Of a stretch of DNA of 64,000 nucleotides, positions 13,780 through 27,000 are shown in pieces (position 1 is the first letter of the stretch; every line of letters starts with the position of its first letter). Position numbers and translations under genes: made by a program. The notes under the pieces were generated by a model, which made no database searches, was not told the DNA's origin, and saw only the letters and a list, made by a program, of their open reading frames with translations. This DNA is from Gyrodactylus bullatarudis (Eukaryota; Platyhelminthes; Monogenea; Gyrodactylidea; Gyrodactylidae). The DNA is taken from NCBI GenBank assembly GCA_012064415.1, contig SSNU01000254.1:49459-113458 (forward strand), read 5' to 3'.

Positions 13780-16073
13780 GTATCTTTATCACTGTTGAGA
13801 CATGTTGAACGCATAAATAATGATTGCAAAAATTTCCTGGCTGTGCCTTAAGACTTGAAACAATCTCTAAGAGTATAATTAACTAAAACTTGAGAACTTC
13901 CCTGTTCTGATGACAATCTAAAAAATGTATGTATTTATGAATGAGATTACCCAAAGTTCCTTTCTCATTCAGAAAATTTTAGGTCTTTACTCTTCTTGAT
14001 AATAATAAGATTATATCCAGATTATTTTGAAATTAAAACCAAATTTGAACCAAACAGAGATGCAGCTATTTCCAAACGAACATCCGAGAGTTTAATATCC
14101 TTATGCATTATTATTATTATCATGTCAGTAACCAAGATTATTATTAAAAGTATATTATATTCAATGATTTTAATATTAAAAAATATTTCCTAATGATCAT
14201 GATTCGATTCTCTCCTACGACTGGCTTTGAGGAGAGACTCTCGAATCTTTTTGGACACGTCAAATGTACTCTTTTAACTATTCATTTTTGTGATAATCCA
14301 CCAGAAATAGAAATCCTAATAAAATTTAACCCATAGAAGCATTTATCACATAGAAAAAAGAAGACATGAACCAAGACAGATTCTCTAACCTAATGTAATA
14401 AATGTAATAATGATACCTTTGAAAAATTCCTTATCAATGCTTACTATTATATCTATTATTATATTATTCTATCTATATCTTTTTCTGGTAATACCCAAGG
14501 ACTTAGAGTATAAAAGATGCAAGAAATTCAGCAAATACAGTACTACTAATGTACAAAAGTTAACAGTAGAATTTTCCGAGAGAAACTGTTGCATTTCTCC
14601 TATGCAGTTCATGTCCCAAAAATAGGTGAAATAAAATCCTTCTTCAGAAGTATTATCAAAACTCGAGAGGAAAGTATAGCTCAAAAAAGTAGAGAGGAAA
14701 ACGTATTTTTTGCTTCTAATGAACACAACAAAGATGAAGGCAGATGATGTGAAAATTGAAAAAAAGAAATTTATGCTTGGCTTAACTCCTTCTATCATAT
14801 TTTTGTCGAGTGAGTGTAAAGTATTTGAGGAGGAGACAATAATTCCTAGCTTCATCCTAATCTGATGGGAAAGATTAGACTAGAAAATTTTCCTTTCTCT
14901 TTCTAAGAACACATTTTCCTCAAATAAAAGTCCAAATTTGTAAAAGGTGTATATATATTATCTATAGTATCTATAATCTGTATTCACCAACACACCAAAC
15001 ACACTTTTCTTGAGTAGAGTAGTAGTGTGTACTCATTATTATTTCAAGGTATTCATTCTACTAATCATACTATACTCTTACACACTTCTTCTCTCTTTGG
15101 CAACCTCTCCTCCCGGATGTGTAGATCTTCAAAATGGATTGCTCTCACTTTTCTCTCCCTTCAAGACATAAGTATGTATGTGAAGAAAGAAATTGTTATT
15201 CATCCAATTATAAATTATTCAGGTGATTGGTTCTAATACAGCCTTCTTTTCCTCTTCATCTCTCTCACTTTCAAAAAGATGTTGTATTTTGAAATTAGAA
15301 AAAAAATATTTCTCTAGAAAGTTAGTTGATTTTGAAAAGAGAGAGAGAGAGACTTTTTTTTCATTTGAGACAAGCTTACAAAAATGTACAAATTCTACAC
15401 TGATCAATCAATAATGCATATACAATAGTTGGGTGTATTCTTGAATAAATCTGCAATTTAAGATTGTAGGGTGGATTGATCTACACTCTCTACACCATTT
15501 CCTATTGACCATGATTCTCAATGAAATTAGTATATGATCTGTTTCATACTATTCACTAATTTTTCATTAAAATACTGTATTCTTAAAATTTTAATATCGA
15601 TGAAATGTATTCAAATCTATACCAAATGTATTACGAATCTGTATATCTGTAAATATACATATGTACATCTATATTTTATAGGATCAATAAAAGCTATATA
15701 CAATGTAGACGATCATAGGGTGAAAGAGAATTACAAATAAACTTATTCCTATTAAAAGTAATGAATCATTTCTAATGATCATAATAATAATAGTATTCAA
15801 AGTATAGTAACAACAAAAATAAACATCGAGAAATACAGAAAAAACAAGTTTCCATACTCCTCCCGCAAACACTCAACGACCAATTCAAGCAAGAGGAGAT
15901 GATAATAGAATTAATCGATTTTTCGTCCTCACACTGAGAAAAATTCATGATCAAAGTGTAAGAGAGTAAGAAATTCTTACCAAGAATATCCCCAATAACA
16001 ACTGTTACAATCGTCGCCCAACTAATAGCTAGCATAAAATTTCTATCTATCCATATATTGAGTTTATTCTTTT
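13780..16073. other. Intergenic region downstream of RIM, no gene seen
   Basis: AT-rich with short GA/CT and ATT runs. Open frames (for example on the minus strand at 14469-14855) are low-complexity, hydrophobic and without splice context or family resemblance. The RIM 3' UTR presumably occupies the first few hundred bases. Confidence 0.5.
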
Positions 16074-17489
16074 ATGAAAGAAAATTGTGTGAGGAATCTA
16101 GCTAAAAATATGCTTGGATACCAATACCAATACAACTACTATCCTCAGTCGATATTCCCTTCTTCAGCTAGTAGTTCCAATGATTTCGAAACATTTTTTG
16201 GAAGTGATTTTACTCCGGACTTGATAACTCAAGGGGATATCGATATCAAGTGGACAAGATCGTACATTAATCAAGTTGGCCTTGACAATGTTGAAGAAAT
16301 ATTCAATTTTTATTTCAACTTTTACGAGTAATTTGAATTCCAAACATTTTTTAGAGTACCTGATGTTATTTTAATTGTGGAGAAATGGTTAAACAATCAA
16401 GAATACTCCTTTCTTTCAGATAATGAGCGAATATTTTATACCAAAGTATTGTATCAGTCTAGTCATTCAGAAGCAATAATACACTGTATTGATCCCTTTA
16501 TAGATAGCCCAGATGATTTTGTAAATAGACTCATAAGAAAAGTTCTCTTAACAGGCCAAAACAGTTCCCTGTCGAAACTGGAAAGAATTGGCTATTTCAT
16601 CAAAAGATTTGCAAAGTTTGGCTATCAACCAAAGCAACTTATTTGCAATCTGATAGCATTCCTGAAGAGACTCCAAGCTAGACAAGATTTTAAAGAACTA
16701 CTCTATTTTCTTTACACTCTAGGCTATGAGAACAAGTATATAACCCTGAGTGAGATTGTCGAATTTTGTTTTGAAGTGAGAAATTCCTTAAAGTTTACAA
16801 GTTTTCTGGAATATCTTGGTACTAATTGCGACCAAAAGAGTATTGTCCCGATGGATTTAATTGATATATTCTTTTTGGAAGCACTGTCTAATGACTGTCA
16901 ACAGGTGGAATTATTTGAGTACGATCATGTCTATAAATATCTTGTAACTTCCTCAAAGAGAAATGCGCATGTGCACAAGAAATTCTGTCAAACGATACTC
17001 GACATATGGCTGAAATCTCTACGACAGAATGCAAACGAGATCAATGAACATCTCCTGGCTCTCTTTGAAATTATGACAATTCAAAATCAAGAATTCTTCT
17101 CCGATATAGTCCTCTCAAAGGCATTCATCATGTCTTTATTTTGTTATCTCAAGAGATATGACGCAAAGCACTGGGAACGTATACTTAAATTGTTGATCTT
17201 CATAACACAAGACGAGGATGACAGAAAACTGCCGAAAATCATTGAGCTGAATAATTTATTGAGCTATACAATAGCCCTGGGACAATTATTCCAAATGAAT
17301 ATTGCACATAAGACACTAAACTTTTTCAATACAATTCTTGAAAATGTCATTGGCTTCAGTCTCTTCTCTCGTGTGGCCCTACGTAAAGAGAGGGGAAAAA
17401 TGTGTGGAATCAACTTGCCAGTGCTTATAATGAATTTGAAAAACATTCATAAATTTTGTAAAAAGAATCTTTCTTATACGAATGAATAG
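16074..17489 (+). CDS. Unidentified helical protein, 462 aa, with a 27-bp intron
   Basis: Exon 1 (16074-16327) and exon 2 (16355-17489) are joined across a 27-bp GT-AG intron (16328-16354). Without splicing, the frame meets a TAA inside the intron. With splicing, the protein runs on through FYEVPDVILIVEKW. The result is 462 residues, soluble, mostly predicted-helical, with repeated Phe/Leu/Lys-rich helices resembling a helical-repeat (ARM/HEAT-like) fold. No signal peptide, membrane span or catalytic motif is evident. The Met at 16074 is the first in frame after upstream AT-rich sequence, and further upstream exons cannot be excluded. It converges on the 17758-19596 gene, with stops 268 bp apart. 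I do not recognise the family. A structural comparison would be the best route. Confidence 0.75.
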
Positions 17490-17757
17490 AAAATTTATAT
17501 AATATAACTACTTTAAAGTAACTGCAAATAAATTTTTATTTAAAACTGAAATAAATCTTTGTATGAAAAATCGAAAAAGGTTTTACATCTTGTTTGGTTG
17601 CAATGACATGAGAAACTGTTGTCGAAAGTCATTGCTTATAAATTTGAATTAAATGTACAGTCAATTTTGATAATTATAAATCAAATAAATTACAATAACA
17701 ATAGTAACAATAATACATTACAATAAAGTCTTATAGATTAATTACTATTGTAGCTTC

Positions 17758-19596
17758 TCAAGTTGTCTTGAGAAATCTGGGAAGAATCGTGACATCTTCA
17801 AGGGATCGATATATTTTTATGTTATTTTTTTGCTCTCCAGACTGTCGCCAAGTCGATTTGACATGGTCTAAATTATCTGATCTCATCATTATACTGGGTA
17901 TTTTTCTCTGAAATGAAGGACTATTGACATTCTCTGAAATGAACAGACCATTCAAGGCCCAATCTGGAAGATTCATTTGTTTAAGACTCTCTGCTACCTT
18001 TAATTCAACTGAAGTTTGAGCCCTTAGGAAAAGACCATCCAAGAGACTCACCTTTTCTCGAGAATCTTGTCTGTCGGCATACACTTGATTAGGTAGCTTA
18101 AGATTCTCCATGGAATCCTCTACTGAACTGTTATCGAAGCCACTATCGATAGATGTAGCAGGAATGCTTTCGAGGCTAACAGCTTTCTCATTTATTTCAA
18201 TCTTATCATCAGAACAAGATCCGTAATCAATCAGGGATTGTAACGAGGAACTTGTATTCTCAAACATCTGTTCATCTTCTTCCGGTATGGGACTGGTAGC
18301 TAAATTCCTCGAGATATATTCAGCAATATTTGTTGAAGGATCTCTAGGGACACAGAATGTTTGATATGCCTTCAAAGCAGCTATCTCTTCAGGATATAAT
18401 CCAGAGACGTTGGATAAACTGTACTCACTTTCAAGGTACCAAGCAACCTTTTGTTCTGGATATATTGTCTGAGTTCTAGGCTTTGCTGACATCGGTCGCT
18501 TTAGAAATTTTTTGATAAGTCCATAATTTTTCTTGTAGTTAATCTTATCCAATTCTCTCTCTTCTTCTGTTCTCACAAATTGCCTGCACACCAGACGATC
18601 ACTGAACCTAACCTGTTTCTTTGCTTTTCGCTTAGCTTTCGTAGATTTTAGAATGGTTTCTCGTGGGTATTTATTACTTTGGAGGGAAGTGAGACCGGCA
18701 TGAGTTGGTCCATAGCTTGCTACGGCATTAAATCCAAAAACTGGTTCAACATCATCAATTTTTTTCGACTTTGTTATGTAGGAAAAGTTTGTTTCACAAT
18801 CTGGAACACTTGGCCTATATTCAGGATTGTATATTCCTACATCTGTTTTTGTTAATTTTCCATAGTCCTGATGGCCTAGGTCTAAATTCTCTTTTGAGTG
18901 CATCCGAATAACTCTACCAATTTTCTTTTTCAACAGTCGTTCTTTTTTTTCTTTCTTTGACGAGACCTTTGGTATTCGACAGCCTACGAGGAAAAAAGGT
19001 TTATTTTCTCATGGTTATCTCATGGGTTCACTATTGATTATAAATTTTTTCACAAGTGAAAATTGCACAGAGCACATTATTATTCAATGAGTACACACAA
19101 AAGAATGATTGTATTACTTATAATATTAATACTATAGTTGTAAATTAATAAAGATAGATTTCTTGTGATTGTGGTTTTCATATTACGTTAGATGAAAATA
19201 AAACTCAATCTATTGATTTCAAGATATGAAAAATCAACTTGAACTCGTAAAGATATACGCGTTATCTATAAATGGAGTTTTTCTTTACTCCCAGAAATGA
19301 AATTAAACTATACACTTTCTGAATAATCCAGAGAGTCAATTTGCTCAGATATTTGGCAATTTGTATATGTTCTGAGTAATCTGCGCAAGAATCAGATAAA
19401 ACTCCCTCGATAATTTCAAATTGTTTAGGTTCAAAACTTTAAAAGTACTAATGTGAAATTGTTTATGAGAACTAAGTTCTTATGAATTTACAATAGTGAC
19501 AGGTTGTAACTCACGAAATTTATCTCCTGGAATAACAAAGTTTGAGAAATGGTTGTAGTAGCGACAATTTCCAGGTAACGATTTATAATAATCCAT
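17758..19596 (-). CDS. Unidentified basic/disordered protein, 435 aa, with a PP1-docking-type motif
   Basis: Two exons: 19596-19515 (starts MDYYKSLPGNCRYYNHFSNF) and 18983-17758. A GTGAGT donor and a TTTCCTCGTAG acceptor join them in phase, giving Arg28 across the junction; the total of 1308 nt is exactly in frame. I place the start at 19596 because the exon, the donor and a paired CCAAT promoter 150 bp upstream agree. Residues about 28-50 are a Lys/Arg cluster. Residues 149-155 (KKQVRFS) fit the RVxF-type docking motif for protein phosphatase 1. Around residue 290, SIDSGFDNSS resembles a DSG phosphodegron. The carboxy end has an NLPDWALNGLF segment and a Trp (STWRQS) near the end. No enzyme domain or membrane span is visible. 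Protein family is unknown, and motif-based roles are inference. Confidence 0.75.
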
Positions 19597-22500
19597 TCGT
19601 AGTATTGAGTATAATTACAACTCTTGAGCAGTCATGTATTGTTTCAGTCTTGATGTAAGTTGAGAGAGATTTTAATTTAGAATTGCATATATTGTGCTGT
19701 TAGCTCTGATTCATTTTTATCACGTTGGACACAGCGTTTCTCATTGGCTGATTAATCGTAAGCCAATCAGAGTTAAGAATTCTAATTTTTTTATCCAAAA
19801 TAAACTATAGAGTTTATATTGAAGATCGAGTAGTTCTCTTTTATTTTCAATATCTACTTCTTTCTCAATAAATGGTCTTTACCTATATTAATTAATAAAT
19901 TGAAGATTGTACGTAAATTTTTGCTCATTCAATAATAAAAAATAGATAAAGAGGGCGTTTCCCTTTCTTATTAAAATGGGCAGAATATTTTTCAGAACAT
20001 TGGATTTATTTCTTTGATATTGAGAAATATAGATTTCATTTAGAAATATTGGACATTTTTGTCGATAAAATGTTTTCTGAAAAACATTTAGCTCATGATA
20101 TCAACTACTATATTATCCTAAAGTTTCTCATTTATTGAACTGTGAACAATCTTTTATGGAGAAGAATTCTACACTTTTCTATGGTGTTTATGTAATGTAA
20201 TTTTACAGTCAATTGAATTACCTTATCTTGATTGGCCCTTTTTCAATTTGTTTCCGTAATTCCCTTACATTTTTTACTACGTATAATTGTTATGTATTTA
20301 TTATCTCTTATAATGAATGGCTACTACAGCATTTAACTTGAGTTGCATTGTCCTCAGATAAATGAAATTAATTTAATTTATTCTTTCGCGAGAAACATTA
20401 TCATTAGCAAGTGAAGGATGATTCAGGGGACTTTTCTTTTCCTGAGCAATCAATCTAAGATCTTATTGGACTGCATTGGAGATCAATTATAATTATTAAC
20501 AATGGATATTTTTTGGTTTAAAATAAAAGGTCACCACCTGAATAATTGGTGAAATCATTAGACTCTAAAGTGCAAACTCTCAGTTAGTTACAACAGAAAA
20601 TACTTCTCCCTTCTCTCACTCTGTTGTTTGAATTGCTTGCCAAGTAAAGTCAATTGAACCTGTATTTATATTGATTCAATATATAATATTTATCTTAATC
20701 ACTGGATTACGTTACTATATAGTGTAGTGTAGAAGTTATTAACACTTGTTATAGATACAATACAGAGTATATAGCGTGGGTTTTTTCTCTTACTTAAAGT
20801 TCATTTTGAATTGGCAAGAAAGCTTCTCCATTGAACAAATTTGGATCGAATCTAATGAATAAAGATCCGTTCTTAACATGGAGAGAAGAAAGAATGAATT
20901 TTGAATACAACACTAAAAATAACTCTTATTATTATTGTAAGTTGAGTCAAGACCAAAAGAGATAGAATATATAAGAACGAAATTGTAAAGGCATATGTAG
21001 TTAAGTAAAAGGTCTGTGGTACTCACGCTCATTACTCTTGGAGTGAATGAGAGAGATTTCTCTCTCAAATATCAGAAGAAGAGTCTTCAATTAACTCTCA
21101 TTGAGATGTTTAAAATTCAAGATTCATCTCATAAGAGAGAGAGAGCTAGAGAGTTGAACAAATAATACACTTTTTAAATACTAGATACTTTTAGTACACA
21201 TTTCTATGAGAACTCTGTCTCTCTCTCTCTCGTTATCTCTCAGAGATTACTGCATTTCATTAATGAATAAAGAATGAAAATTTTCCTCCGTTCTGCAGAT
21301 GGAGAATGATCAGTATTTTAAATTGTATTCCAACCAACCTCTTACTCTGCCTAATTAAATACGAGTTTCTTTAATTTTTTCTCTAATAAAATGCATAATT
21401 TAATAATCCTCAGAAGGATTCCTTTACCTAGATCAGAGAAATAAGGATCTAAATCCTATTATTTTTAGATTCATTGCAATCATAGAATTCTTTATGTTGT
21501 TTCTGGTTTAAGGAAAAATTTCGTCAAATTAGTTTTATACTCCTGAAATGGAGGAATTTTTAAATGAATCAGTTTCTAATACCGCCATTCGATCTAAATT
21601 TTCATTGATGACTAATACTGCTTCTACGTAAGAAGATTTGGGAAAACTTGCTAATTTCTTTTACACATGCAGCATAAATCATCAATCTTCATGTCCCGAC
21701 TATTCTTTTGATTTTATTCAGAGATATATTTTACTACTTGATTTTAGTTCTGTTAAAAATTAGATTCTAATTATCAGACGTAAATTAAAATTATGATTAT
21801 TTCAAAAAATGGCTGCTTAGTATGTGACTGCTAATTTTGATTTCATTCAATATGCACGTACTAACACGACCATTTTAAAAATTCAATCAGACAGGGTTGT
21901 ACAAAATCAAAATTTCGAGTTAACAGGATAACAAAAACATGAGAGAACATTTTAATTTTTAACTCAATTCCAATTTTCTAACATTTTCTTTATTTGTCAG
22001 CAATCACACTCATGAAAAATTCGGATTTACTTTTTGCACAAGGGCATTGATTCAAAATTTCAAGGAAATCAAGAGAAAACAGAAAGTATTCATTGTTCAG
22101 AATGAAAATAGATTTCTCTAATTAGTGGAGCCTAGGCTTTTCGATTAGGATGTAAGGAGCCTGTTTGTCTGGAAATGTTACTTTCCATTTTAAAGGAGAA
22201 AAAAATTGATTTTATCAAAATAAGTTTTGTTTTATTTTTTCCTGTTGTTGTTGCTCTACTTTAGTTTATGATAATTACAATACAAAAGTAATAAATTTCT
22301 TTCATAAATAAATAATATACGCAAAAAGTCTTGCAAAAGAGAGATAGGCGTACTTTTTCTTGTGAGAGACTCTCTTCCTTGCTAAAATACACTACTTTTT
22401 AATGTTTATTTATTCCCTCTTCTTTGGTATTTCATGAAAGCTTAGTTAATTAGTGGAATTTGGAGTTTTCATTCAGAGGGACTTTTGATCAATTACTCCT

Positions 22501-24049
22501 TGACCAAAACTTTCCAAAGTATCCCCTCCTTTGATCTGTGAATCATCTAAAAATATTAGTTAGAATTACAACAGAGATCATTGTCCTCAGTTAGAGAGTG
22601 CATGCGTGACTTTAATTGATTATTATTTTTCTTGTTTCCATCATCATGATGATCACTAATAACCTGCTGAACAACAGATTGTTTATTTCCTGTGTCGATA
22701 ATACGTTACGTTGTCAACGAAAAGTATAAAAATCTCTCACTCTCTGGAAATATTTCCATCTAATTTTCAGAATTCAATAAAATGAAAGATGAACTCTTAT
22801 TCAACAATGTTTATGATCAGAATATTTTGTCATGATTTTCTCGTCAAGATTCAAAATCGCTTTGTTTTATTCTATTCAAGGAAAAATGTAATTTTCTTTT
22901 TTCAACAACTTTCTACTAACCTCAAGTACATGGTTTACGCAAGTGGGTTGACTAGAATTTTTTTCTACAGGAGGAAAGAAAGTAAAATCGATTGGATGTC
23001 AAAAATAATTATTTTTAGAAAAAAGCCAATTTTTCAAAGTTTTCTGTAAACGATTACATAAATTTCATGTTGGTTATAATGATTGAATATTTTTTATATT
23101 TCAAAGCATATATAAAGAGTCTACACTCTGAGGATTGTTGAGAAGAGTCCCCTGAATCATTTCTTTTCCATGCAAGAAAGAATGGACAAGTGAGAAGAAA
23201 GAGAGAGAATGAAATTGAATTCTTTTGGGACTCGATTCCTTGAGATCAATTAAGAATTTTTTGTTGCAAATTGCCATGACACAAAATGCCACAGAGAATG
23301 AAGAAATAAAAGAGTTGGATGTAGATTTGAGGACAACTCTTTTCCCCTCATTTGACTCCTTTCAATGTAATTCAATGTATTTTATCAATGATTAATTTAT
23401 TTAATTTTCAGATGATTGAGGGATAAAATGAAGCAAGAACTATCCTAGGGACTTTTCCACTCCCTCCTCACCCTCCTGTCAGATAGTCATTCTATGGAAT
23501 TGATTCAGATGACTTGTGTTTTAGTCTTTAACAAACTCCATCCATAGACTTATGATTAAAGTTTGGACTGATCCTGAATTATAAAATAAATTAGGAGCCT
23601 CTATTTTACTAGATAAAATCAGAGTAATCAATTCGTTGAAAATCTATAGATGTAAGTTGCTGTATTTAATGAATTTATTCTTGAAATTTGATAAAATGTA
23701 CAATATAAGAGATTGATTGAGAAGGAAAGAGAAAATTTTTAAAAATGTCTTTAAATTACGAACATTAGTAACCAAGAAAGTAACTTTGTTTAGCTGTGGT
23801 CTGCTTCTTGACTGAATTTGTTCTTTGGAAAAGTATCTGAGTTCATTTGTAAAGGGAGTTCTGTTTTCACATTTATTTTTGTTTCTTTATCAATTTATTG
23901 CTTTTACCCACTTGCTGCATAACATTTAGTTTCAGAATGACTCATGTTTCTTTTGTTAAAAACAAACGGAACAGGAAAAGGGTTTTTTAGTTTTCTCATC
24001 ATCGAAAAATGAAAATTGAGAGGAGAAAATAATGCTGAATAGCAAGTTT
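19597..24049. other. Gene-poor intergenic region between the 19596 gene and the calsyntenin 3' end
   Basis: About 4.4 kb of AT-rich sequence. The first 200 bases hold the promoter of the minus-strand gene. The rest has GA/CT dinucleotide tracts (for example 21136-21150 and 21217-21231) and short hydrophobic open frames (22789-23049, 23101-23292) with no splice or family support. The calsyntenin 3' UTR should lie just left of 24050. Confidence 0.5.
19742..19770 (-). promoter_or_regulatory. Paired inverted CCAAT boxes upstream of the 19596 gene
   Basis: CATTGGCTG at 19742-19750 and AGCCAATCAG at 19761-19770 form two CCAAT boxes in opposite orientation about 20 bp apart, some 150 bp upstream of the proposed start codon at 19596 on the minus strand. 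This spacing and distance suit NF-Y binding in a proximal promoter. It independently supports the first exon assigned to that gene. Confidence 0.5.
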
Positions 24050-27000
24050 TTATATGTTTCTGTTATTTCCAAAACTATTTTTCCTACTCTCTCCTAGACT
24101 AGCAGTCATTTGGACATTTGGAATTTTCGAAATATCTGGTATAGTCCTGGGCATTGTAAAGTGACTAGCTCCTTCATTAAAATCATCGTCATCATCAACA
24201 TCTATTTCCTCATCGTAAATTCCATTGAAAGAGCTCTTGTCCATATCGTTGAAAGTGGCATCTTTCCTCGATAACAATTCGTACATTTGAGTCTGTGGAA
24301 CAATATTTATCGGGCTAAGTCCGGATCGATTAACCTAAAAGAGAAAGCATCTCTTTTAATTTTACATGACACTTTTTCAGTTTGTCATAATGATTAAATT
24401 GTTGGGATTTTCAATGTCAGAGGAAAAAAAATATTCAACAATTCTTGTTTAGCTAATTCTTATGATGGGAATGAAACATTTTTTTCTTTGATGAATCATG
24501 GGTAAAATCTACACAAGTTATCGATTTATTTGACATTTTCAAAATACTAATAAGTAGTGGTATAGGTTACCTTTAATGTAGTAGGGAAATATATTGTAGT
24601 TCTAGGATATCAGATCACAATGATTATAATTATCTACACTAAGAAATGCAATATATTTCTAGTAATTTTATCCATTTTAAGCCCAACCCCAATCAACACT
24701 TTGTATGGATGATTGACAAATGTAATTCAAGTACTTTAGTGCTATAACCTTTGGATAATAATAATTTTGATTCTGACTAGAACTGATTTAACCTTTGAGA
24801 TTCCCACAACACTGATTGGTTGGGAATTACACCAATGATGTAAGAATTCGAGAGTAAAAAAACCCTCATGGGAATGTATTTTTTATTTTTGAACAAGCCT
24901 GAGTGGAATAATTAAGTTATTTACAGTCTTGGTAAAAAATTTAATGGGAGTGTTTTTTTCATTTTTGTACAAGCCTGAATGAAGAATGTTTATAATCTCA
25001 TTAAAAAATAACTGATTCATTAGTTTTATAAATCAAGTTTCANNNNNNNNNNNNNNNNNNNNNNNNNNNNNNNNNNNNNNNNNNNNNNNNNNNNNNNNNN
25101 NNNNNNNNNNNNNNNNNNNNNNNNNNNNNNNNNNNNNNNNNNNNNNNNNNNNTGAGAATTCAGAAATGAAAATTGATAAAAATTCTGGCTTGGAAAAAGC
25201 TTGATAACCTCCAAACGACTGATCCTACGCTAATAAAAAGGGTACCATTCGAAAGAAAATTAAATTTTACATTGGAATGCTTTTGAAAATTTCAAATTTT
25301 GTTAAATCTACACGTCAAAAAAGAAGAAAAACACTCGAAAAGTATGTATTTTTTTAAGGATTTTTCTAACTTGACGCGCGTTTTTAAAAGCTTTGCGAGA
25401 GTGCTAAATTCGCGTATTACCCATCAATCAACGCGAAATTTTACGCTCTTTTTAATGGGGATAAAATCAATTTCGGATTCCTATGTTTTCATACCAATAA
25501 TATCAATTAAAACCATTGAGATACTCAAAATTAGCAATATTTGGTTTTTTGGCCATAGCGGCCAAAATATTAACGCTAGCGAAATTCTGAAAGCAGATCT
25601 GAAATCAGCACAAAATTTTATTTCAGAGCAGTCAAACCTGATCAAGTTCGTACGACCCCACCCCCACCCGTGTAATTATTCATACATGCTTATAAGTAAC
25701 ATTAAATTAACCTAATAAATAGGAGAATATTCTTTAGGATCAGTTATCTAATACAGTGTTATTCTGCTTAATGATTATAGCTTCAGTAAGCAACCAGCAG
25801 GTTAGTTGAAGAAAAATATTATTTTTCTATAATTTATTCGTGTCATTCCGTAGTAAGCTAGAGAGCAAAAAAAGTTATTTTTATTCGGCAAGATTAGTAA
25901 TGTTCAATCTGACTCATGAAAACAAGGCAAGCCCTCGCTTTTTATCAAATGAGAATAGTAAAATAGCAATTCAATGACTCATGAAGATCTTTCACAACGT
26001 GACAATAAAACAAAGCTCACTTTAAAATTTAAAACTACCAAGTTTGAAATTTCTCATATAAAGCGAAAGCTCTCATTGGAATATTCTCTCAATAAATTTT
26101 ATAAAATTCAATTATTTTCCCTTCTTCATATCCAAAGCCCGCTGTGGCGTAGTGGTATCTCTCTCACCTCGCATTCGGACCCTCTTACTCTCGGTCCTAG
26201 GTTCAAACCCTCCCACACCGGGCACATGGAACACTCTTTCCCTGTTCCCTTATTTCTACAAATAATTTCTATAAATAAATATAGATGTTTCAATTTCAAA
26301 AAAAAGAAGCCTTTGGACTAAAGGTAATAAATAGGATTTGGTGAACATTTACTATCATTCTCAATCCATCGACGTATACTAAATGTAGAAATTTTATCGA
26401 GCAAGTGAAATAAATAATCTTGGTCATCTAGCCAACACATCTCCATTAGTTACAATTGATAAAATTTGCATCATACTTCTCACACGAAGACTTGCCTACT
26501 ATTGAATGATCATGAGAAAGTATTTTTCATGTCTAGGAATATCAAATAGATTAATAATGTCTTTTTACTCACTCTCTATGCTAAAACTCTCAAAGAGAAA
26601 AGTCTTTTGTACACTCGTTATACGGTTGAAATTTCGTTAACACTGTAGTAGTGTGTTCAGTCTAATCTCATGAGTTTATTGCATGATAATTAATAATTAT
26701 CAAAGAAAAATTTTACATTAATTTCGCAAACGGACCTAGTGTGTAATTTATCTAGTTATTGGAAAGCATTTATTTTCACTTAGTTGTAGGACAGTCTTAT
26801 GAACATGATATGTAACAACTCGATTTATAAATATTTAATGTTAACTTTACTTTTTTACATATCTACTTGTAAGTAACTATGTGATGGAATAAATAATAGC
26901 AATATAATTAAAACTGACCTGAGTTGGAGGAAAAGTTGGATTTTCTGTCAATTTTGTGCTTGGATATCTCCTCAAGAAATCGCCAAACTTTCTAAAATTT

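Noticed and set aside
14469..14855. 128-codon minus-strand open frame downstream of RIM
   Set aside because: Phe/Ser/Leu-rich, AT-driven composition, no motif, no splice or promoter context.
21120..21240. GA/CT dinucleotide tracts as a CRISPR-like or regulatory array
   Set aside because: They are plain microsatellite-type runs without spacers; no CRISPR array, bacterial operon or phage signal occurs anywhere in this eukaryotic window.
25299..25715. 138-codon plus-strand open frame beside the gap
   Set aside because: Starts with a TTG codon, no family features, and lies in a likely repeat within the calsyntenin intron.
26137..26224. Functional tRNA gene
   Set aside because: A and B boxes are present, but the T-stem pairs only partly and no anticodon stem can be drawn, so a tRNA-derived repeat is more likely.
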